Assembly: GCF_023349185.1 (NCBI RefSeq)
Contig: NZ_JAKIKY010000003.1
Location: 62,001 to 126,000, forward strand
From: Shewanella aquimarina
Lineage (GTDB): Bacteria > Pseudomonadota > Gammaproteobacteria > Enterobacterales > Shewanellaceae
Direction of reading: 5' to 3'
DNA length: 64,000 bases
The position numbers and the translations under genes are program-made. Shown piece after piece: positions 9,471 through 18,325 of the stretch (within the stretch, counting starts at the first letter, position 1; each line of letters opens with the position of its first letter). The notes under the pieces were generated by a model. It was not told the DNA's origin and did no database searches. It was given only the letters and a program-made list of their open reading frames with translations.

Positions 9471-11501
9471 TTAACTGGTCTCTAACGGGCCCTTAAGTTT
9501 CAGGATGGCAATGCGCAGCCGGCGTAGGTCCTGTTTTAGCTGACGCTTGAGCTGTTTGCTGGCTCTTGGTGAGGGGGCGCGATATTTCAGTGTCATGTAA
9601 CTTGTGGTGTAGCGTGTCATGGGCTCGCTGAGCGCTGGCGCCGCGGTCAGCACCCGATCCTGATAAGCATCCACAGATTCGCCTTGCGCGCGCGGCAGCC
9701 CGCGTTTGGCTAGCATGGTACAGATCTGCTCGAACCCGGCGACTACCGGGTCTGGATGGCGGCTAAAGCGCAGCAGGCCGACACTGTAGGCGATAAAGAG
9801 GGCGATAACACTGAAGGAGGCGATGACAAAGATGGCTACCTTGGTAGCGTTGATCTCACCCAGGATCTCTTTGAGCAATTGCGTTTGCCTGTCTTCGTCG
9901 AAACCCAGCACCCACTTGCTCCAGTAGTAATCTATGCTGGCTAGGGACATCCTTAAATTATTGAGCAGAGGATACTGGCGCAGCCTCAGGCTGCTGAAGG
10001 GGTTATTGATAAGATAGCTCTGTTCGGGTGAGAACAGCGCATCGAATCCCGCCTCGACCCGTTCGGGGGCGATCATGGCTGTGGGATCGAAGCGGGTCCA
10101 GCCCTTACCTTCGAGCCAGACCTCGACCCAGGCGTGGGCCATATACTGATAGACGCTGAGGTAACCGCCAGACTGGTTCCACTCGCCGCCCTGATAACCC
10201 GTTACCATGCGCGCGGGCAGGCCTGATTGTCGGGCGAGGAATACCATGGCACTGGCATAGTGGGCGCAGAATCCGGCGCGGTTCTCAAACAGAAAGTCAT
10301 CTATCTGCTGTGGGCCGACCCGAGGCGGTTCCAGGGTGTAGAAAAATGGCGCCTGATTAAAGAGTGTCATGATGGCGTTAAGGCGCGACTCGGGCGCGGG
10401 ATACTCGTGTTTCAGCTTAAGCCCCAGCGCCCGTGACCTTGGATTTGACTCCTTAGGGAGTTGAAGATTACGCTGCCTGAGTTCAGGCGAGAGTCGGCGA
10501 TCGAGTTTCGCCTCTGGATAGGAGCTGACCCGATATTGATACTTCTGACTCAGGGGGGCCTTGGCATACAGACGGCCATCGGGTAGCTCAAGAATATCTC
10601 GGGTATTGGTGTAGGCGAGGTCCAGACCAAACAGCCAGTTTTGGTAACTCGGCTCGGCGATCACCTCGTAGTTTATCGGCGTACCTTCGGGATTGGGGCG
10701 AGCATTGGTCATGACTCGTTGTCGTTGTAGCGTCTTAATCTGCGGGTCTTGGGTCCAGGTCTTGCCGTCGTAGTGATCCAGCACTAGGGCGCGCCAATAG
10801 AGCTGACTGTTCGCCGGGCGGCGATTGTCGAAGGTGACGCGATAGGCCAGGGCGCTTGAGCGGGTCAGCTTGCCGATATCGCCGAAGGAGAGCTCGTCAC
10901 TCAGTCCCGTGGTGGCATTCTTGGGGTTGGGCACCAGCCAGAGCGGTGGCAATCTGGGCAGCACCATAAACAGGACGATGGCCAGAGGCAGGCTCTGCAG
11001 CATGAGCTTGGCCCCTAGCTTGGCGGTCCGCCGAATCGAACTAGCGTTTAGATAGAGGCTGACCAATACGCAGATGTTGATGGTGGCGACCAGTGTCAGT
11101 TGCAGGGTGAACCAGAGGCTCTGTCTCTCGATGAGGGTAACGGCGATCAGGAAAAAGCCCACCAGCACCACGGCGCGGACGTCACGCCTGTCGCGCATCT
11201 CGATATATTTGAGGGCGTAACCCAAGATCAGCAGGTTGATCAAGCCGTTTAACAGGCCTATCTGCGCCGTGACTAAGGCCAGGGTGACGGCGGAGGCGAT
11301 CGCTAGTGTGGTCACCAGGTATCTGGGGGGCTTAGCCACCTTACCGACAAAGATCCCCACCCGCCACAACAGGCAGATGGCGCAAATCGCCATGCTCCAG
11401 GGCGTCATCTTATCGTACAGGGGGGCCAATACGCTGAGGTTGACCAGCAGCAACCAGAGCAGGCTCTGACGCCCTATGTTCTCACTCTTGCTATCGGCCA
11501 T
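9471..11501 (-). CDS. TgpA-like membrane transglutaminase (DUF3488 + transglutaminase core)
   Basis: A 676-residue inner-membrane protein. The first 180 or so residues form several membrane segments (DUF3488 type), followed by a periplasmic transglutaminase-like domain and one further membrane segment near residue 555. The papain-like triad is visible: Cys near 411 in AGFCAHYASAMVF, His near 453 in YMAHAWVEVW, and Asp near 470 in TRFDPT. The P. aeruginosa homologue TgpA is important for viability, but the substrate is not settled. It is the last gene of a MoxR-DUF58-TgpA unit and its start overlaps the DUF58 gene by 11 bases. Confidence 0.9.
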   Translation of the reverse strand: MADSKSENIGRQSLLWLLLVNLSVLAPLYDKMTPWSMAICAICLLWRVGIFVGKVAKPPRYLVTTLAIASAVTLALVTAQIGLLNGLINLLILGYALKYIEMRDRRDVRAVVLVGFFLIAVTLIERQSLWFTLQLTLVATINICVLVSLYLNASSIRRTAKLGAKLMLQSLPLAIVLFMVLPRLPPLWLVPNPKNATTGLSDELSFGDIGKLTRSSALAYRVTFDNRRPANSQLYWRALVLDHYDGKTWTQDPQIKTLQRQRVMTNARPNPEGTPINYEVIAEPSYQNWLFGLDLAYTNTRDILELPDGRLYAKAPLSQKYQYRVSSYPEAKLDRRLSPELRQRNLQLPKESNPRSRALGLKLKHEYPAPESRLNAIMTLFNQAPFFYTLEPPRVGPQQIDDFLFENRAGFCAHYASAMVFLARQSGLPARMVTGYQGGEWNQSGGYLSVYQYMAHAWVEVWLEGKGWTRFDPTAMIAPERVEAGFDALFSPEQSYLINNPFSSLRLRQYPLLNNLRMSLASIDYYWSKWVLGFDEDRQTQLLKEILGEINATKVAIFVIASFSVIALFIAYSVGLLRFSRHPDPVVAGFEQICTMLAKRGLPRAQGESVDAYQDRVLTAAPALSEPMTRYTTSYMTLKYRAPSPRASKQLKRQLKQDLRRLRIAILKLKGPLETS

Positions 11502-12480
11502 GGCTGGCCTCCAGATGGTCAGGATAGACGGCGAGGGTGCTGAGCACCAAGTGTCTATGTTGCTCGCCGCTGCCAGGCATCAGTGTCTTACCCGGCACCT
11601 TTAGGCCAAAGATCTGTCCCTTGGCCGAGAGCCTATCTGCCGCCCAGGTCAGCAGGCTCACTTGCTCCTCTAAAGGCGCATTAGTGTCTAAGGTTAACCA
11701 TTGGGGCGCGCTCTGGGGCTGCTCAAACTCTTTGGTGAGCATGCCGCGTCCCTGTGCCAACTGCTTCCAGGCGATCTGATTGAGTGATTCACCGGTGACG
11801 AAGGGTTTTAGGCCGTGAAACTCCTCGACGCCGACGACGCTCTTGCCCCTCTCTTTTGCATGATGATCATCGCCTTGCTGTTCGGCGCTGAGTTCATACT
11901 GGCCCGGTTTAGGCTGTGCAAACGCTATCTGAGTGTTGTCGAGATCCACATGGGACCAGGCGCGGCACAGTCCTAGCGGATAGCGGCTCTCTACCCTGAG
12001 GCGGCCGGGTGCTACCCATCCTCGCCGCTTGTTACTCAGGGGGAGCAAGGCCTCCTGGGGCTTGTCGTCGATTCGGTTTAGGGTCTGTACTCGCTGTTTT
12101 TCATAGCTAAGCTCCACCTGATGCTGCACCTGCTTGGCATGGAGGATGACGCCATAGAGCAGGGTCTCGCCCGCGTAGGCTTCGGGTCCAGTCTTGGCCT
12201 CGAGTGTCATGCCCGCCAGGTTGCGATAGCTGTAGATGATGCAGGTGTTGAAGAGGCTGAGCAGTAAGATAGAGAGTCCGATCACCAAATTATTCTGGTA
12301 GTTGGTGCCAAAGAGAAACAGCAAGACCACGAACAGCAGCCAGAAGAGGCCAAAACCCGTGGGCAGGATAAAGATGCTTCGGTGGGCCAGGGTCACCTTA
12401 TTGCTGGCGGGAAGGCGTCTGGCGATCCAGGCCTGCCACCATTGGCTGAGTCGGTTTTGCTTTACCTTAGTATTCGCCAT
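11491..12480 (-). CDS. DUF58 domain protein, membrane-anchored
   Basis: A 329-residue protein with two hydrophobic segments near residues 35-75, then a soluble region. The DUF58 signature is seen in the FVTGESLNQIAWKQLAQG region, followed by MLTKEFEQ. DUF58 proteins often sit between a MoxR AAA ATPase and a transglutaminase-like or von Willebrand-type protein, exactly as here; they are thought to act with the MoxR chaperone, but no reaction is known. The downstream gene overlaps it by 11 bases and moxR lies 18 bases upstream, so the three genes are probably one operon. Confidence 0.88.
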   Translation of the reverse strand: MANTKVKQNRLSQWWQAWIARRLPASNKVTLAHRSIFILPTGFGLFWLLFVVLLFLFGTNYQNNLVIGLSILLLSLFNTCIIYSYRNLAGMTLEAKTGPEAYAGETLLYGVILHAKQVQHQVELSYEKQRVQTLNRIDDKPQEALLPLSNKRRGWVAPGRLRVESRYPLGLCRAWSHVDLDNTQIAFAQPKPGQYELSAEQQGDDHHAKERGKSVVGVEEFHGLKPFVTGESLNQIAWKQLAQGRGMLTKEFEQPQSAPQWLTLDTNAPLEEQVSLLTWAADRLSAKGQIFGLKVPGKTLMPGSGEQHRHLVLSTLAVYPDHLEASHGR

Positions 12481-12498
12481 GGCTTATATCATATGGGC

Positions 12499-13410
12499 TT
12501 ATAAGATGGGGTTAGTGCTCGCGAGCAGACGCTGAGAGAGGGCTTCGCCCTGTTGCTGGCTGGTATGCCTTAGCCTGTGCTCGGCCACGGCGGCAAATAC
12601 CGCCTGTACATCGTCGGGAACCAGATAATTACGTCCCTGAATGAAGGCCCAGGCCTTGGCGGCACTGAGTAGCGCCTTGCTTGCCCTGGGGGATAGCCCG
12701 TAGCCTTCGTTGAGCTGGCGTGAGCCCTTCACCAGCGCCAGGATATAGTTGAGCAGCGCCTCGGAGGCCTTGACCTTACTCACCTGAGATTGCAGCTCAA
12801 TGAGGGTGAGGGGATCGACACAGGCGGGCAGGTGCTGTAACTGGGGCGAGATATCTTCTCCCTTTAGCATGGCCATTTCGGCGGTCTCGTCAGGATAGCC
12901 GATGGAGATCCGCATCATGAAACGGTCGAGCTGGGATTCCGGCAGGGGAAAGGTACCCGACTGCTCGCTGGGGTTTTGGGTGGCGATGACGAAGAAGGGA
13001 CTCGGCAGGGCATGGGTCACGCCATCGACCGAAATCTGCTGCTCTGCCATGGCTTCCAGCAGCGCACTCTGGGTCTTGGGACTGGCACGGTTGATCTCAT
13101 CGGCCAGGATCATCTGTTTAAAGATGGGGCCAGGATGGAACACAAATTGGGATTGTTCCTTATCGAAGATAGAGACGCCGAGAATATCCGCCGGCAGCAT
13201 GTCGCTGGTAAATTGGATGCGTTGATGGCTTAGCCCCAGGCTTTGGGCCATCCCCTGGGAGAGGCTGGTCTTGCCCATGCCGGGCAGATCTTCGATCAGC
13301 AGGTGTCCCTTGGCGAGGATACAGGTAAGGGCCAGCTTGATCTGATGGGGCTTGCCCAGCAACACATGTTGCAGCTGGTTTAAGATCGCCGTGATGCTTG
13401 AATGAGACAT
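12499..13410 (-). CDS. MoxR-family AAA+ ATPase
   Basis: MoxR ATPases are chaperone-like AAA+ proteins that mature or regulate partner complexes. Walker A is in IEDLPGMGKTSLSQ, Walker B in ILADEINRASPKTQSALLEA, and a sensor-1 ATQNP follows. I chose the ATG at 13410 (protein begins MSHSSITAIL) because AAGGAG sits four bases before it; a start 21 bases further upstream has no such site. It heads the operon with the DUF58 and TgpA-like genes. The specific target is not known. Confidence 0.92.
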   Translation of the reverse strand: MSHSSITAILNQLQHVLLGKPHQIKLALTCILAKGHLLIEDLPGMGKTSLSQGMAQSLGLSHQRIQFTSDMLPADILGVSIFDKEQSQFVFHPGPIFKQMILADEINRASPKTQSALLEAMAEQQISVDGVTHALPSPFFVIATQNPSEQSGTFPLPESQLDRFMMRISIGYPDETAEMAMLKGEDISPQLQHLPACVDPLTLIELQSQVSKVKASEALLNYILALVKGSRQLNEGYGLSPRASKALLSAAKAWAFIQGRNYLVPDDVQAVFAAVAEHRLRHTSQQQGEALSQRLLASTNPIL

Positions 13411-13531
13411 GGAACTCCTTATTGCGAGCACTCGGTAGTTAAAATAATCCTGATGATGGCCTTTAACTATGAGGCAGAAGCCTGTGATTGGCTACCTTAT
13501 TTTGGTCGTTCTTCGGGGACTAAACAATAGT

Positions 13532-14242
13532 TTATGTTTCGAGTAATCCTGCAAGCGGCAGTTTGATCTCTGCCTGGATGAAGGAGTCTCGATAAAGAAA
13601 ACCTTGTACCCAATCGAACTGGAAGTCTTGGGCTATGGCGAGTTCATCACGGGTTTCGATCCCCTCGAGTATAGTGAGTTTACCTGAATAGCGGGCAAAG
13701 CTGATCAAGGCTTTTAGTAGTTCTTGGGTGTGGGGAAGATGAAGTTGCTTGAGCCAACATTTATCAAATTTGAGACAGTCAACCTGAGTGGTTAAAGTCA
13801 AAGAGAGCATGGAATGAGGGGCGCCGATATCATCAAGCGCAATCTTAATGCCTGCGGCCCTTAGCCGGGTGGCAAGGGTGAGTGCCTGTCTGGCATCGCT
13901 GGCACAGGTATTTTCGATAAGCTCTACAGTGGTGTTTGGGCGTCGATGGATCTGCTTTATCAAATCTGTGGTCAGTGCGGTTGATAATCCGTGAGGATCT
14001 AGGTTCAGAAACAAGGCTTTGTTTCTTGGAGCTAGGTTAAGTTGTAAATGCTTGGCGGCATATTCGACTCGACCAAGCAGGTTTGGTGTGTCATGGAGGC
14101 GCTCAAAAACCTTATTTGGAGGTGTTGGTTGTCCCTTTGGAGTAAAGAATCGCGCAAGCGCCTCAAAGCCTGTGATCTGTCCGCTGTTGAGAGCGATGAA
14201 CGGCTGATATTCGCAGCCCATAGTGAGTTGGCTAAGCTTCAT
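13532..14242 (-). CDS. EAL-domain c-di-GMP phosphodiesterase (stand-alone)
   Basis: A 236-residue protein that is essentially one EAL domain with no membrane or sensory domain. Catalytic elements appear present: EALARF (EAL motif), FLNLDP, ELIENT, ALDDIGAPHS (metal-binding DD), LKFDKCW (Lys) and ILEGIET (Glu), ending with the usual WVQGFLY. It should therefore hydrolyse c-di-GMP to pGpG in the cytoplasm. A strong candidate Fur operator lies 24-44 bases before the start, so iron status probably controls it. Partner and target pathway cannot be read from the context. Confidence 0.9.
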   Translation of the reverse strand: MKLSQLTMGCEYQPFIALNSGQITGFEALARFFTPKGQPTPPNKVFERLHDTPNLLGRVEYAAKHLQLNLAPRNKALFLNLDPHGLSTALTTDLIKQIHRRPNTTVELIENTCASDARQALTLATRLRAAGIKIALDDIGAPHSMLSLTLTTQVDCLKFDKCWLKQLHLPHTQELLKALISFARYSGKLTILEGIETRDELAIAQDFQFDWVQGFLYRDSFIQAEIKLPLAGLLET

Positions 14243-14265
14243 GGCTTCACTTAGGAAATTAATGC

Positions 14266-14286
14266 AAATGATAATTATTCACATTT
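14266..14286. promoter_or_regulatory. Candidate Fur box before the EAL gene
   Basis: The 21 bases read AAATGATAATTATTCACATTT. Against the classical Fur palindrome AAATGATAAT-N-ATTATCATTT this matches 18 of 20 defined positions. The core TGATAAT-T-ATTCACA matches 12 of 14 positions of the 7-1-7 model. It lies just upstream of the minus-strand EAL gene and far downstream of slt, whose stop is at 14370, so the EAL gene is the only plausible target. Confidence 0.72.
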
Positions 14287-14369
14287 GTTGGAGTGTGTCT
14301 ATGTTTCCCTTGATAAGTCGTGAAGACTTGCTGATTTTATCGCCAATGCCGAAGCATTGGCGACAAACC

Positions 14370-16307
14370 TTAGTATTTGAAGGCGAGTTCCTTTGACGAA
14401 AACAGTGCGACAGGTTTCTGTTGCTTCGCCTGATAGATGACGCGATAACTCAGTACCGCCTGCACATATTCGCGGGTCTCGGTAAAGGGAATAGACTCGA
14501 TAAAGGCAAAGACATCCAGCTTGCCCTGGCTGCGTTCTAGCCAGCGCGTGACCCTGTGGGGCCCGGCATTATAGGCGGCGGTGGCCAGCACTCGGTTACC
14601 ATCGAATCTGTCGAGCAGCGACTTATAGTAACGGCTGCCAAGGCCGGTATTGAGCGAGACATCATAAAGACTCTTGCTGCCGCGGTACTTGATGCCATGT
14701 TTGCGTGCCGTCTCTTTTGCCGTGGCTGGCATCAACTGCATCAGGCCGCGGGCACCCACGCCTGAGGTGGCGTAGGGATAAAAGGCAGATTCTCTGCGGG
14801 CGATGGCGCGGATCTCATCGATATCGACCCTGGCGTTTTTGCTCGCTGCCTTGAAGGCCTCTTCGGCGGCATAGGGAAAGCGCAGCGTCATGTCGTTCCA
14901 CAGCTGTCCCTGTATGCTGGCCTGTACTGTTAGGTCGTGCCACTTGTTGCGGCTCGCCAGCAGGGCATACTGCGCCTGTTTCTGCTGCGGGTGGCGCCCA
15001 AGTAGCAATACCCATTCGGCGCGGGCATCAATTTTTTTATCCAGCGCCAGCAGCTCCTCAACCCGGGCAAGCCCAGGATCCTGAGCGAGCAGGGGAGTTA
15101 GCTTGTCGTCGGGCTGAGTGTCGATCTGTGCCAAGTTGATGGTGGTCGAAACTAGATCGGCGGCAGTAAAGCCATAGAAGTTTCGCTGTTTACTCAGGGC
15201 GGGCAGGGCTGTATCGGCCACCTTAGTACCTGTCTCCATCTGGCGCCTCGCTATCCAATACTGCCAGCGGGCTTTCTGGCGTTTGGATTCACTCAACAGC
15301 GGCAGGTATTTGTCCAGGCTCTTATTGTCGGCTTCTCTTATCGCCCAGCGCAGGCGTAGCGTCTTTAGATCGTCGCTGTCTGTCTTAGGCAGGCGGTTAT
15401 CGACGAAGGCTTTGAGCTCTGTCTCCTGGGCTATTAAGGCGCGTTTCATCAGGTAGCGCGCCAGTTTTTGTGCTTGATAGTCGCTGAATCTGTGGGCCTT
15501 CTCATATTTTTGAAACAGGCTGACCGCCTTGATGAGATCTTTTCGGGCCAGGCGCCTAAGACCCGCATCGACGATATCGCCATAGATGGCGGCCTTCACC
15601 TTAAAGCGTTTGGTGTGCCTCAGGGTGCGGGGGTCTTGATACACGGCAAGGAGCTGCTTGGCCTCTTTCTGATGAGCCGTCACCTTACTGGCCAGATATT
15701 TGAGCAGACTATATTCGCTTCCGTTGAAAGCCATTAGCATGCGCGACCAGAGCAGCGATTGACTGCGGTGTCCGGCTTTCTCCCAGGCGGTAAACAGAGG
15801 ATCGCATTCCTTGGGGCGCGAATGTCCGTGGAGCCAGAGCTTCTTGGCACCATCGAAGGCCATGGCCTTGTCGCCTTGGCTTAGTTGGGCACGGTAGTAA
15901 TAGCATTGTAGGCTGATGCTGCGGGGCACCTCAGGGCTGATGGCGAGAAAATCTTGCCAACGCTTTGTTTTACCGGCGCTTTCCAGATAGCGATGGCGAG
16001 CACTGTTATAGAGCGGTGTGCCATCGAATCGCGCCATCGCCTTACGTGCCTCGCTGCCTGGCGCAGCGAGTATGTTGTCTATTTCCGCGTGGTAGTCGAG
16101 ATAGGGAATGAGCGGGTAGCCATTGAGCTGGGCTCTCAGGGTCTGATAGCGTTCCAGTTTGCCATTATCCAGGGCCTCTCTGGCGTCAAGGTAGCGCTGC
16201 TGGTTCTGGGTTAGGCTAGCCGCCGACAGCGTCATGGGGATGAGCGCACCTAAGCCTATGAGGAGATAACGTTTAGCCTGAAAAAGTGTGCCTAACCGCT
16301 TTGGCAT
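14370..16307 (-). CDS. slt: Soluble lytic murein transglycosylase (Slt70 type)
   Basis: A periplasmic enzyme that cleaves the MurNAc-GlcNAc bond of peptidoglycan with formation of 1,6-anhydro-MurNAc. A long alpha-superhelical region is followed by a C-terminal SLT domain: ARRESAFYPYATSGVGA carries the catalytic Glu, then RGLMQLMPATAKETA and VLATAAYNAGPHRVTRW. I chose the ATG at 16307 (MPKRLGTLFQ, then a hydrophobic signal segment ending LSAAS) because it gives a clean signal peptide and has AGGAAG shortly upstream. A longer frame starting at 16388 would begin inside the adjoining MITE-like repeat and is unlikely. Confidence 0.93.
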   Translation of the reverse strand: MPKRLGTLFQAKRYLLIGLGALIPMTLSAASLTQNQQRYLDAREALDNGKLERYQTLRAQLNGYPLIPYLDYHAEIDNILAAPGSEARKAMARFDGTPLYNSARHRYLESAGKTKRWQDFLAISPEVPRSISLQCYYYRAQLSQGDKAMAFDGAKKLWLHGHSRPKECDPLFTAWEKAGHRSQSLLWSRMLMAFNGSEYSLLKYLASKVTAHQKEAKQLLAVYQDPRTLRHTKRFKVKAAIYGDIVDAGLRRLARKDLIKAVSLFQKYEKAHRFSDYQAQKLARYLMKRALIAQETELKAFVDNRLPKTDSDDLKTLRLRWAIREADNKSLDKYLPLLSESKRQKARWQYWIARRQMETGTKVADTALPALSKQRNFYGFTAADLVSTTINLAQIDTQPDDKLTPLLAQDPGLARVEELLALDKKIDARAEWVLLLGRHPQQKQAQYALLASRNKWHDLTVQASIQGQLWNDMTLRFPYAAEEAFKAASKNARVDIDEIRAIARRESAFYPYATSGVGARGLMQLMPATAKETARKHGIKYRGSKSLYDVSLNTGLGSRYYKSLLDRFDGNRVLATAAYNAGPHRVTRWLERSQGKLDVFAFIESIPFTETREYVQAVLSYRVIYQAKQQKPVALFSSKELAFKY

Positions 16308-16366
16308 TGTCTTCCTATCCTTGTCTACTGCTTTGCTCGATTCGCTCTGTGACGCATCTGTATTTG

Positions 16367-16655
16367 CTAGGGCCTGTTGATCTTTCAAGTTTAATTTTTG
16401 TTCAATCTAAACGCGTTTTGCGCGATGCGAGAGCCATGAAGCATAGTTACTCTATGTGAATGGCGAACAACAAAGAAATCGTCTGGAACGATTTCTAACA
16501 GCGCGCGTTTAGATGAACCCGTTGGGCAGCGTTTGTAGGCCATTTCTACGGCGTTATCGCCAATTTGTGTAGAAGACTACACGACACAGGCTCTGCCTTG
16601 TATAAATCACCTTCAAACTGCTGCAAAAACAAACGGCAAAGATCAACAGGCCCTA
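16367..16655. repeat. MITE-like element, copy 1 (289 bp)
   Basis: Non-coding element bounded by perfect inverted repeats: it starts CTAGGGCCTGTTGATCTTT and ends with the reverse complement. A related copy lies at 21354-21623 in the same orientation. Internal structure: TCTAAACGCG near 16408 pairs with CGCGTTTAGA near 16510, enclosing hairpins CATAG-TTACT-CTATG and AGAAATCGT-CTGGA-ACGATTTCT. A further hairpin GTGTAG-AAGA-CTACAC follows. The AGAAATCGT hairpin is absent from copy 2. It lies between rmuC and slt, about 60 bases before the preferred slt start, so it may affect slt transcription. No transposase is encoded. Confidence 0.85.
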
Positions 16656-16668
16656 GTGTAACGGTTGA

Positions 16669-18144
16669 TCAATTCAGTTTTATGTCATGCTCCATATGAT
16701 CGCTGAGCGCCTGATCGAGTAACTGACTATCCAACTGCTTATTGGTCGTGACACCCATTTGTTGCATCTGATGGGCCTGGCGGATCAAGTTCCCTTTACC
16801 TGTGCTTAGCTTACCCATGGCCGCCTGATAGTGTCTGTCCAGCGATTCCACCGCGCGACCTATCTTCTCCATGTCCTCGAGGTAACCACATAGCTTGTCG
16901 TAAATTTTGCCCGCCTGCTTGGCGATGAGCTGGGCATTCTGGTTCTGATATTCATAGCGCCAGATGTTGTTAATGGTTCGCAGTGCCACCAGCAAGTTAG
17001 TCGGGCTGACCAGCATGATGTTGTTTTCCAGCGCATAGTTGATCAGGCTAGGTTCATGCTCGAGCGCCAACAGGAACGCGGGCTCCAATGGAATAAACAT
17101 TAGCACATAATCCAGGCTTGTTAAGCCGTGAAGCGCCTGGTAATCCTTTTGACTGAGGCCCTTGATGTGATTGCGGATCGATAGGCAATGCTCCTTGATG
17201 GCGGCCGCCTTGACGCTGTCATCATCGCTGTTGAAATAACGCTCGTAGGCCACCAGGGACATCTTGGCGTCGATCACCACATCTTTGTTTTCCGGCAGAT
17301 GAACGATCACATCTGGCTTGAAGCGTTTACCATTGTCGTGTTTGAGATCCTGCTGGGTCTCATATTCGTGGCCCTCTCTCAGGCCGCTCTCTTGTAGCAC
17401 ACGCTCGAGAATCACTTCGCCCCAGTTACCTTGCTGCTTGTTATCGCCCTTGAGCGCCTTGGTGAGGTTGATGGCGTCCTGACTCATTTGCAGGTTTAAC
17501 GCCTTGAGTGACTCCAGTTGATGCTTCAGGGCGCTGCGCTCATTCTGCTCGACAGTATAAGATTCCTGAACCTGCTTTCTAAAACCTTCAAGCTGCTGTT
17601 TAAATGGAGAAAGCACATTAGAGAGCTGTTGTTCGCTCTCATGTTGTAAACGCTGCGCCTTAGCATCAAAAATTTTGTTGGCGAGATTCTCGAACTGCTG
17701 GGTCAGGCGCGACTCTGATTCGTGCAGGTGTTTAATCTTGTCTTCCAGCGCCTTTTGCTCGGTCTCAAACTTGACCGTCAGCGTCTGCTGAATGGCGTTG
17801 GACTTGGACAGGGCCAGTTGGGTCTCCATCTGTTTGCGCTGGCTCTGCTGGAGTTGCTGCTCGAGATCGTCGGCGCGCTGGGCCTGTGCCCGGCTCATGC
17901 CGAGCAGATTAATCTGATGTTCAAGCTTCTGGTTGAGCTGGGCAATGTCGCTGCGCTTCTCTTCCAGCGATGCTTCCAGCAGCGCGATGGCGGTGCCGTG
18001 TTCCTGGATTAGCTCCTCTCTTACCCTCTGCCATTTGCTGCGGGTGAGGCGCTGGTTGAGTAGGGCACCGATCAGCAGTGCTAACATGGCCACCGCGGCT
18101 AAGACGATGATTTGTGGGAGAGATAGAGGAAGTTGTGTCAACAT
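16669..18144 (-). CDS. rmuC: DNA recombination protein RmuC
   Basis: RmuC is a nuclease-like protein of the PD-(D/E)XK type that limits rearrangement at inverted repeats in E. coli. The 491 residues show an N-terminal membrane segment (about 10-28), a long coiled coil rich in Gln, Glu and Leu (about 35-220), then the RmuC domain with GNWGEVILERVLQESGLREG, KRFKPDVIVHLPENKDVVIDAKM and EPAFLLALEHEP. The D-E-xK-like pattern (PDVIVHLPENKDVVIDAKMS) fits a catalytic core. It is transcribed divergently from msrPQ. The MITE copy 1 follows its stop by 13 bases. Confidence 0.94.
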   Translation of the reverse strand: MLTQLPLSLPQIIVLAAVAMLALLIGALLNQRLTRSKWQRVREELIQEHGTAIALLEASLEEKRSDIAQLNQKLEHQINLLGMSRAQAQRADDLEQQLQQSQRKQMETQLALSKSNAIQQTLTVKFETEQKALEDKIKHLHESESRLTQQFENLANKIFDAKAQRLQHESEQQLSNVLSPFKQQLEGFRKQVQESYTVEQNERSALKHQLESLKALNLQMSQDAINLTKALKGDNKQQGNWGEVILERVLQESGLREGHEYETQQDLKHDNGKRFKPDVIVHLPENKDVVIDAKMSLVAYERYFNSDDDSVKAAAIKEHCLSIRNHIKGLSQKDYQALHGLTSLDYVLMFIPLEPAFLLALEHEPSLINYALENNIMLVSPTNLLVALRTINNIWRYEYQNQNAQLIAKQAGKIYDKLCGYLEDMEKIGRAVESLDRHYQAAMGKLSTGKGNLIRQAHQMQQMGVTTNKQLDSQLLDQALSDHMEHDIKLN

Positions 18145-18325
18145 AGTCGATACCCGTTATAAGCTTGGCGTTAAGCCTCTCATGAGGCCAATGCAGGTTC
18201 AAGGGGGGATAGGGCAAATGACGAACACTTGTTCGTTAAATATTATTTAGGTGAAATTTTTTAAGGGTTTTGACTATCTAATTAAGCATGGGCTGAAAAG
18301 CGACGTACATAAGGTGGTAGCAGAT

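Noticed and set aside
16308..16388. Upstream extension of slt
   Set aside because: It would begin inside the MITE-like element and place a hydrophilic stretch before the signal peptide.
18251..18325. Upstream GTG extension of msrP
   Set aside because: It adds 25 residues not seen in the family; the ATG at 18326 has a proper ribosome-binding site and gives the normal twin-arginine N-terminus.
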